Shown in pieces: positions 7,424 to 11,331 of a stretch of DNA of 11,331 bases (positions within the stretch are counted from its first letter, which is position 1; each line of letters opens with the position of its first letter). The stretch lies in assembly GCA_034660395.1 (NCBI GenBank), contig JAYEJA010000096.1, positions 1 through 11,331 on the forward strand, in the 5' to 3' direction. The notes beneath the pieces are model-generated. The model ran no database searches, was not told where the DNA came from, and saw nothing but the letters and a program-made list of their open reading frames with translations. The stretch comes from JAQVEM01 sp034660395 (GTDB taxonomy: Bacteria > Actinomycetota > Humimicrobiia > Humimicrobiales > Humimicrobiaceae). Made by a program: the position numbers and the translations under genes.

Positions 7424-8090
7424 TTGAAAATAAAAAAATTAGAATTAGGATTTTTAAAAGTTAATTGTTATATTTTATCACTGGATGATGCAAATGTGAT
7501 AATAGACCCGGGAGCGGATTTTGATATTATTAAAGAAAATCTTAACCGGTCTAATATAAACCCGGATTTTATACTAAATACGCACGGGCATTATGACCAT
7601 ATTGGAGCTGTAGATGAAATAATTGATTATTATAAAATTCCTTTCTATATCCATAAGCTTGAAGAAAAGATTATAAGAGACCCTTATATGAATTTATCTT
7701 CATTTTTTGAAGGAAATGAATTATCATTAGAAACTTATAAATTAATAAAAAGTCAGGATTATAGTTATTTCGAAGAGCTTGGAATCAGAATTATCAATGT
7801 TCCGGGACATACTCCGGGAAGTATAATTGCTTAAGGCGGGCGGAGCACTTTTTACGGGGGACTTAATATTTAAAGGTTCAATTGGAAGGACTGATTTACC
7901 GGGAGGAAATCTTATACATATGAAAAAATCATTGTCGGGATTGAAAAAAATGGATAGGAAGCTGGTACTTTATCCGGGACATGGTGAAAATACGACGCTC
8001 GGGGAGGAACTGAAGACGAATTTTTACCTGAAGGACGGGTTTTTAAAAGAAGAGGGAAAAGTTATAAGGGAAAAAGGTGATTTGTTTTGA
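7424..8090 (+). pseudogene. MBL-fold metallo-hydrolase (glyoxalase II-like), split by a +1 frameshift
   Basis: Two overlapping frames together encode one metallo-beta-lactamase-fold hydrolase of about 220 residues. The first (7424-7834, TTG start) has the zinc motif THGHYDH (53-59) and the third-ligand motif PGHTPGS (127-133), then stops. The second (open from 7827 to 8090) continues with LFTGD, GSIGRTDLPGG and YPGHG, so every family metal-ligand motif is present. The join must lie within 7827-7834, because the second frame has a stop at 7824-7826 and the first stops at 7832-7834. Removing one base gives 8 residues between HTPGS and LFTGD, the usual spacing as I recall it. It may be a recent inactivating insertion, a sequence error or, less likely, programmed frameshifting. 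Small clones of this family often sit between rel and hisS; the substrate is unknown. The TTG start lacks a strong Shine-Dalgarno. Confidence 0.85.
8074..8080 (+). promoter_or_regulatory. Ribosome binding site for the TTG start of hisS
   Basis: AAGGTGA lies 6 bases before the TTG at 8087, inside the end of the MBL hydrolase frame. The TTG overlaps that frame's TGA stop as TTGA, a coupling arrangement. It fixes the start at the residues preceding the conserved SPRGTTD. Confidence 0.65.
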
Positions 8091-9358
8091 AATTAAATTC
8101 TCCAAGGGGAACCACAGATATATACGGCGAAGATATAGAATACAGGAATTATATTATAAATACCGCCAGGGAGATATTTGAGGTTTTTAATTATAAAGAA
8201 ATAATAACACCTGCTTTTGAACACACGGGAGTTTTCAGCAGGAGCATAGGAGAGGGAACAGATATAGTCCAGAAAGAAATGTATACCTTCAGGGATAAAA
8301 AGGGAAGGTCCCTGACCCTTAGACCGGAGGGTACAGCATCGATTGCAAGGGCGGTAGTGGAGAATAAAAATCTTTTTGAAGGTATTCCTTTAAAGTTTTT
8401 TTATATCGGGAATATGTTCAGGTATGAGAGGCCGCAGAAGGGAAGAATGAGGGAATTCTGGCAGATTGGCATAGAGTCAATAGGTACGGACAGTCCTCTT
8501 ATGGATTCAGAAGTCATATGGATGTTAAACATGCTTTTTGAGAAACTTGGATTTGAGAAACTTGTTCTTAAGATAAACAGTATAGGTTGTGATAAGTGCA
8601 GGAAAGATTTTCTTGAAGAGTTTAAAAAGTATATAAAACCCAGGCTGGGAAAGCTCTGCGCGGACTGCAGGAACAGATTTGAAAAAAATTCCTTAAGAAT
8701 TTTTGATTGTAAGAAAACGGGCTGTAAGAAAATTATTGAAGGAGCGCCTTCCGTTATTTCATACCTCTGCCCGGACTGCAGGAAGAATTTTGAGGAAGTA
8801 CTTAACTGCATGAAAACCCTCGGTATTAATTACAGGATTGATAATAAACTTGTGAGGGGTTTTGATTATTATACAGGAGCAATATTTGAGGTAGTCTCGG
8901 AAGATATTAAGAGCGAACAGAATGCTCTTGGCGGGGGCGGAAGGTATAATAACCTGATAAAACAGCTGGGAGGACCGGATGTGCCTGCAACCGGTTTTGC
9001 GATAGGGGTTGATAGGATAATCATGCTTATGAAGCAGTTAAATATTGAGATTGGAAAACAAAAGAAAAATAGCCGTGTTTATTTGATTTCAATGGAAAAA
9101 AGCTGTAGGGAATATTCTTTAAATATTTTAAAGTGCTTAAGGGATATTGGGGTAACCTGTGACATAAATTTCAATGATAGAAGCCTGAAAAAAGAAATAA
9201 AGTGGGCTGATAATAACGGCTACGACTTTGTTATAATAATCGGAGAAGATGAAGTTAGGACCGGCAGCATCACTATAAAAAATATTAAGAAATTTAAGCA
9301 GTATAAGATAAGCTGGGATAAGGAAAAGGAAAAAATAAAACGGATTATAGGAGCTTAA
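8087..9358 (+). CDS. hisS: Histidyl-tRNA synthetase (class II)
   Basis: HisRS charges tRNA-His with histidine in the cytoplasm. The N-terminus SPRGTTDIYG (5-14) and motif 1 region are followed by LTLRPEGTASIARA (76-89) and motif 2, FRYERPQKGRMREFWQ (111-126). The histidine-binding signature LVRGFDYYTGAIFEV is at 255-269. Motif 3 is ALGGGGRYNNL plus FAIGVDRIIML (280-290 and 304-314). The C-terminal anticodon-binding domain is about 328-423. An insert at 168-241 has CDKC, CADC, DCKKTGC and CPDC clusters. This resembles the Cys-containing insert of many Bacillota HisRS and may bind zinc, but that is inference. The length of 423 residues is normal. The TTG start overlaps the upstream TGA by three bases and has AAGGTGA 6 bases before it. 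aspS follows after 2 bases, the usual hisS-aspS pair. No T-box leader is present. Confidence 0.96.
   Translation: MKLNSPRGTTDIYGEDIEYRNYIINTAREIFEVFNYKEIITPAFEHTGVFSRSIGEGTDIVQKEMYTFRDKKGRSLTLRPEGTASIARAVVENKNLFEGIPLKFFYIGNMFRYERPQKGRMREFWQIGIESIGTDSPLMDSEVIWMLNMLFEKLGFEKLVLKINSIGCDKCRKDFLEEFKKYIKPRLGKLCADCRNRFEKNSLRIFDCKKTGCKKIIEGAPSVISYLCPDCRKNFEEVLNCMKTLGINYRIDNKLVRGFDYYTGAIFEVVSEDIKSEQNALGGGGRYNNLIKQLGGPDVPATGFAIGVDRIIMLMKQLNIEIGKQKKNSRVYLISMEKSCREYSLNILKCLRDIGVTCDINFNDRSLKKEIKWADNNGYDFVIIIGEDEVRTGSITIKNIKKFKQYKISWDKEKEKIKRIIGA
9349..9353 (+). promoter_or_regulatory. Ribosome binding site of aspS
   Basis: AGGAG, inside the last codons of hisS, lies 7 bases before the aspS ATG at 9361. 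Confidence 0.7.
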
Positions 9359-9360
9359 AT

Positions 9361-11157
9361 ATGACTGACTCTATTTTTAGAACCGGAATGAGAACTAATT
9401 TATGCGGAGAGGTGAATAAGGATTTTACCGGGAAAGAAGTAGTTTTAAGCGGATGGGTAAATAGAAACAGGGACCACGGAAAATTAATATTTATAGACCT
9501 GAGGGATTTTTCCGGGGTGGTCCAGTTAATTTTTGATACCAAAATAAATAGCGAAGCATATAAAATAGCCCGGAAGTTACGAAGTGAATATGTTATTAAA
9601 ATCAGCGGCAAGGTCAGAAAAAGGTCAAAAGAGACGATTAACCCTTCCATACCTACAGGGGAAATTGAAGTTGTAGTGGATGAAATTAATGTAATGAGCA
9701 GTTCAAAAACTCCTCCATTTATGCTTGAAGAAAGTAAAAAGGTCGATGAGGATAAACGTTTGAAATACAGATATATTGATTTAAGAACGGAAGAGATGCA
9801 GAAAAATTTAAGACTCAGACACAGAATAACTGAAGCTGCACGTAAATATTTTAACTCAAAAGGTTTTCTGGAGATAGAAACTCCTATAATGGCAAAAAGT
9901 ACGCCGGAGGGTGCCAGGGATTTTCTTGTTCCTTCAAGGCTCAACCCGGGTAAATTTTATGCACTGCCGCAGTCTCCGCAGCTGTTCAAACAGCTGCTTA
10001 TGTTTTCCGGATTTGACAGATGTTACCAGATAGCAAGGTGCTTCAGGGATGAGGATTTAAGGGCGGACAGGCAGCCCGAGTTTACACAGGTAGACCTGGA
10101 GATGACCTTTGTGGAGGCGGATGACGTAATAAGGGTAATAGAAAACTTGTTTAGTTTTATATTCAGGGATGTATTTAATAAAAAAATAGAGAAGTCTTTT
10201 AAGAGAATAACATGGAAAGACAGTATGGAGATTTACGGGACGGATAAGCCGGATCTAAGATTTGGCCTTACAATAAAGGACATTTCGCACATTTTTAAGG
10301 GTAGTAAATTAAAAATTTTTAAAAATGCCTTAGAAAAAAGTAACGGATGTATAAAAAGTATAGTAGTGGATGACTTTTCTTCCCTTACAAGGAAGGAGCT
10401 TGACGATATTGTAGAATTAGCGAAAAAAAGCGGGGCAGGCGGGCTGGCATGGATTAAAATTGATAAAGATATTAGTTTTCAGTCTCCTATAGCGAAGTTT
10501 TTATCAGGGAAAGAAAAAAAAGATTTAATCGAATATTTGAACTTGAAAGAGAATAATTTGATACTGATTGTGGCTGATAAATTCACCATATCATGCCGTA
10601 CCCTGGGCATAATAAGGAATAATCTTGCCGATAAATTAAAGCTTGTAAATAAAGACGAATTAAAATTTACCTGGGTATATGATTTCCCCTTATTTGAATG
10701 GGATGATAATGAAAAAAGAATAAATCCCGTTCATCATCCTTTTACAAAACCGGATAAAGAGACGGCAGATCTTCTTGAAAGCCAGCCGCTAAAGGTAAAA
10801 TCGGATGCCTATGACATAGTTTTAAATGGAGAAGAAATAGGCGGAGGGTCTCTGAGGATAAATGATAGCAAAATGCAGAAAAAGATATTTAAGATACTTG
10901 ACATGGATGAAAAAAGAATAAGAGAAAATTTTGGGTTTTTTATAGAAGCAATGGATTATGGAGTGCCCCCTCATGGAGGTATCGCCCTTGGAATGGATAG
11001 AATGGTGATGCTTCTTGGCAAACTTGACAGCATAAGGGAAGTAATAGCGTTCCCGAAGACACAATCTGCAGTGTGTATGCTAACGGGCTCTCCTTCAGCT
11101 GTTACGGAGAAGCAGCTTGAGGAAGTAAATATAAATATTAAAAAAACAGGTAAGTGA
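9361..11157 (+). CDS. aspS: Aspartyl-tRNA synthetase (bacterial type, class II)
   Basis: AspRS attaches aspartate to tRNA-Asp, and in some bacteria also to tRNA-Asn. An N-terminal OB-fold anticodon domain (about 10-110, with GWVNRNRDHGKLIFIDLRD at 31-49) is followed by KYRYIDLR (135-142). The catalytic core carries TPEGARDFLVPSR (181-193), ALPQSPQLFKQLL (201-213) and motif 2, FRDEDLRADRQPEFTQVDLE (228-247). The bacterial GAD insertion domain is at about 285-425, and motif 3, GIALGMDRMVML, is at 540-551, followed by VIAFPKTQSA. The length of 598 residues is standard. His39 in RDHG stands where the Asp-specific E. coli enzyme has Leu, a feature linked with non-discriminating AspRS, so this enzyme may also charge tRNA-Asn. 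The ATG has AGGAG 7 bases upstream. It is the last gene of the cluster and ends about 40 bases before the proposed mobile-element boundary. Confidence 0.97.
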   Translation: MTDSIFRTGMRTNLCGEVNKDFTGKEVVLSGWVNRNRDHGKLIFIDLRDFSGVVQLIFDTKINSEAYKIARKLRSEYVIKISGKVRKRSKETINPSIPTGEIEVVVDEINVMSSSKTPPFMLEESKKVDEDKRLKYRYIDLRTEEMQKNLRLRHRITEAARKYFNSKGFLEIETPIMAKSTPEGARDFLVPSRLNPGKFYALPQSPQLFKQLLMFSGFDRCYQIARCFRDEDLRADRQPEFTQVDLEMTFVEADDVIRVIENLFSFIFRDVFNKKIEKSFKRITWKDSMEIYGTDKPDLRFGLTIKDISHIFKGSKLKIFKNALEKSNGCIKSIVVDDFSSLTRKELDDIVELAKKSGAGGLAWIKIDKDISFQSPIAKFLSGKEKKDLIEYLNLKENNLILIVADKFTISCRTLGIIRNNLADKLKLVNKDELKFTWVYDFPLFEWDDNEKRINPVHHPFTKPDKETADLLESQPLKVKSDAYDIVLNGEEIGGGSLRINDSKMQKKIFKILDMDEKRIRENFGFFIEAMDYGVPPHGGIALGMDRMVMLLGKLDSIREVIAFPKTQSAVCMLTGSPSAVTEKQLEEVNINIKKTGK

Positions 11158-11223
11158 TTTGTCTATTTTTTAATTTTTTTTGAACAAATTATAATTTACA
11201 AATCTTTTAGTCTGCCGTTAAAC

Positions 11224-11243
11224 CACCAGACTTCAGTCTGGTG
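11224..11243 (+). repeat. Subterminal hairpin of the IS200/IS605-type left end
   Basis: CACCAGACTTCAGTCTGGTG is a perfect inverted repeat: an 8-bp stem around a TTCA loop (9 pairs if the inner T-A is counted). TnpA of this family recognises such imperfect-palindrome hairpins in single-stranded DNA. It lies 37 bases before the TnpA start. It is not followed by a T-run, so it is not a convincing terminator for aspS. Confidence 0.7.
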
Positions 11244-11244
11244 A

Positions 11245-11272
11245 TGGATAGGCTGTCCAGACATAGTATAAT
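11245..11272 (+). promoter_or_regulatory. Candidate promoter of the IS200-type tnpA
   Basis: TGGATA at 11245-11250 (4 of 6 to TTGACA), a 16-base gap, then a perfect TATAAT at 11267-11272. The -10 box ends only 8 bases before the ATG at 11281, so a transcript from it would be nearly leaderless, and no Shine-Dalgarno is seen. It may not be the real promoter. Confidence 0.3.
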
Positions 11273-11280
11273 GGGTACAA

Positions 11281-11331
11281 ATGAGATTTAGAAAAAGTAC
11301 CCATGCAATATACAATACACAGTATCACATA
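11281..11331 (+). CDS. tnpA: IS200/IS605-family transposase TnpA (Y1), N-terminal fragment
   Basis: The last 51 bases are an open frame starting with ATG and encoding MRFRKSTHAIYNTQYHI. The pattern HAIYNTQYHI matches the conserved first beta-strand of IS200-type Y1 transposases (H-x-Y-N/D-x-x-Y-H-I/L, usually followed by VWxTKYR). The catalytic HUH motif and Tyr lie beyond the window. The hairpin upstream supports the assignment. Whether the gene is intact cannot be seen. Confidence 0.8.
   Translation, partial: MRFRKSTHAIYNTQYHI

Larger units (their letters stand above)
11200..11331 (+). mobile_element. IS200/IS605-family element, left end (cut by window edge)
   Basis: A subterminal hairpin with a TTCA loop, followed closely by the start of a Y1-type TnpA, is the usual left end of this single-strand transposing family. 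The exact left boundary is not certain. TTTAC at 11195-11199 lies 24 bases before the hairpin and would suit a TTAC-type cleavage/target site, so the element may begin at 11200. The right end is outside the window. Confidence 0.65.

Noticed and set aside
7826..7836. Programmed +1 frameshifting of the prfB type in the MBL hydrolase
   Set aside because: It is not ruled out, but there is no CTT-TGA-type slip site, no clear upstream SD element at the required distance and no known precedent in this family. A one-base insertion or sequence error is simpler.
8588..8811. Cys-rich insert in HisRS as a fused zinc-finger domain
   Set aside because: The CxxC-containing segment resembles that of many Bacillota-type HisRS proteins at the same place, so it is a normal family feature and not a new fusion.
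9345..9944. Long minus-strand open frame of 199 codons antisense to the aspS start
   Set aside because: It lies wholly against the well-conserved anticodon domain of aspS, has no recognisable motif and reflects the codon bias of the plus-strand gene. Other minus-strand open frames across the cluster were dismissed for the same reason.
11157..11189. Possible intrinsic terminator after aspS (ATTTGT ... ACAAAT around T-rich sequence)
   Set aside because: The stem is only 6 A/T-rich pairs with a 21-base loop, and the T-runs lie in the loop rather than after the stem. It does not fit a Rho-independent terminator.
1..11331. CRISPR array, tRNA, rRNA, T-box leader, toxin-antitoxin or defence genes
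   Set aside because: I found no direct repeat arrays, no cloverleaf or rRNA-like sequence, no T-box before hisS or aspS (both are internal to the cluster) and no small paired genes. Apart from the two mobile-element ends, the window is core housekeeping.

Overview
The window is AT-rich bacterial DNA. Arg is mostly AGA/AGG, Ile is often ATA, and GTG and TTG starts are used; stops follow the standard code. It carries one long, tightly packed plus-strand gene cluster: yajC-secD-secF-recJ-rel-(MBL hydrolase)-hisS-aspS. Separate secD and secF, a bifunctional-type Rel and a HisRS with a Cys-rich insert resemble Clostridia-like Bacillota or a deep-branching anaerobic lineage such as a candidate phylum. 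The phylum cannot be fixed from this window.

Layout: positions 1-163 are the 3' end of an IS3-family insertion sequence (transposase C-terminus plus right terminal inverted repeat). Positions 164-411 are a very AT-rich, gene-free leader with one plausible promoter and a strong ribosome binding site for yajC. Positions 412-3396 encode the accessory Sec translocase parts YajC, SecD and SecF. Positions 3402-5144 encode the RecJ exonuclease and 5204-7414 the (p)ppGpp synthetase/hydrolase. Positions 7424-8090 hold a metallo-beta-lactamase-fold hydrolase split by a single +1 frameshift. Positions 8087-9358 and 9361-11157 encode histidyl- and aspartyl-tRNA synthetases. From about 11200 a second mobile element begins: an IS200/IS605-type left-end hairpin and the first 17 codons of its TnpA, cut by the window edge.

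The genes lie in the same direction with gaps of -8 to +59 bases and no convincing internal terminator, so they are probably co-transcribed. The set joins protein export, DNA repair, the stringent response and tRNA charging, a known conserved neighbourhood in Gram-positive bacteria. The apt and dtd genes often found in it are absent here.

The core is housekeeping; I see no new defence or biosynthetic system. The points most worth a second look are a four-copy degenerate repeat inside the external domain of SecD, the frameshifted hydrolase that keeps all its metal-ligand motifs, a YajC with an extra N-terminal hydrophobic segment, and the two different mobile elements bracketing the operon.
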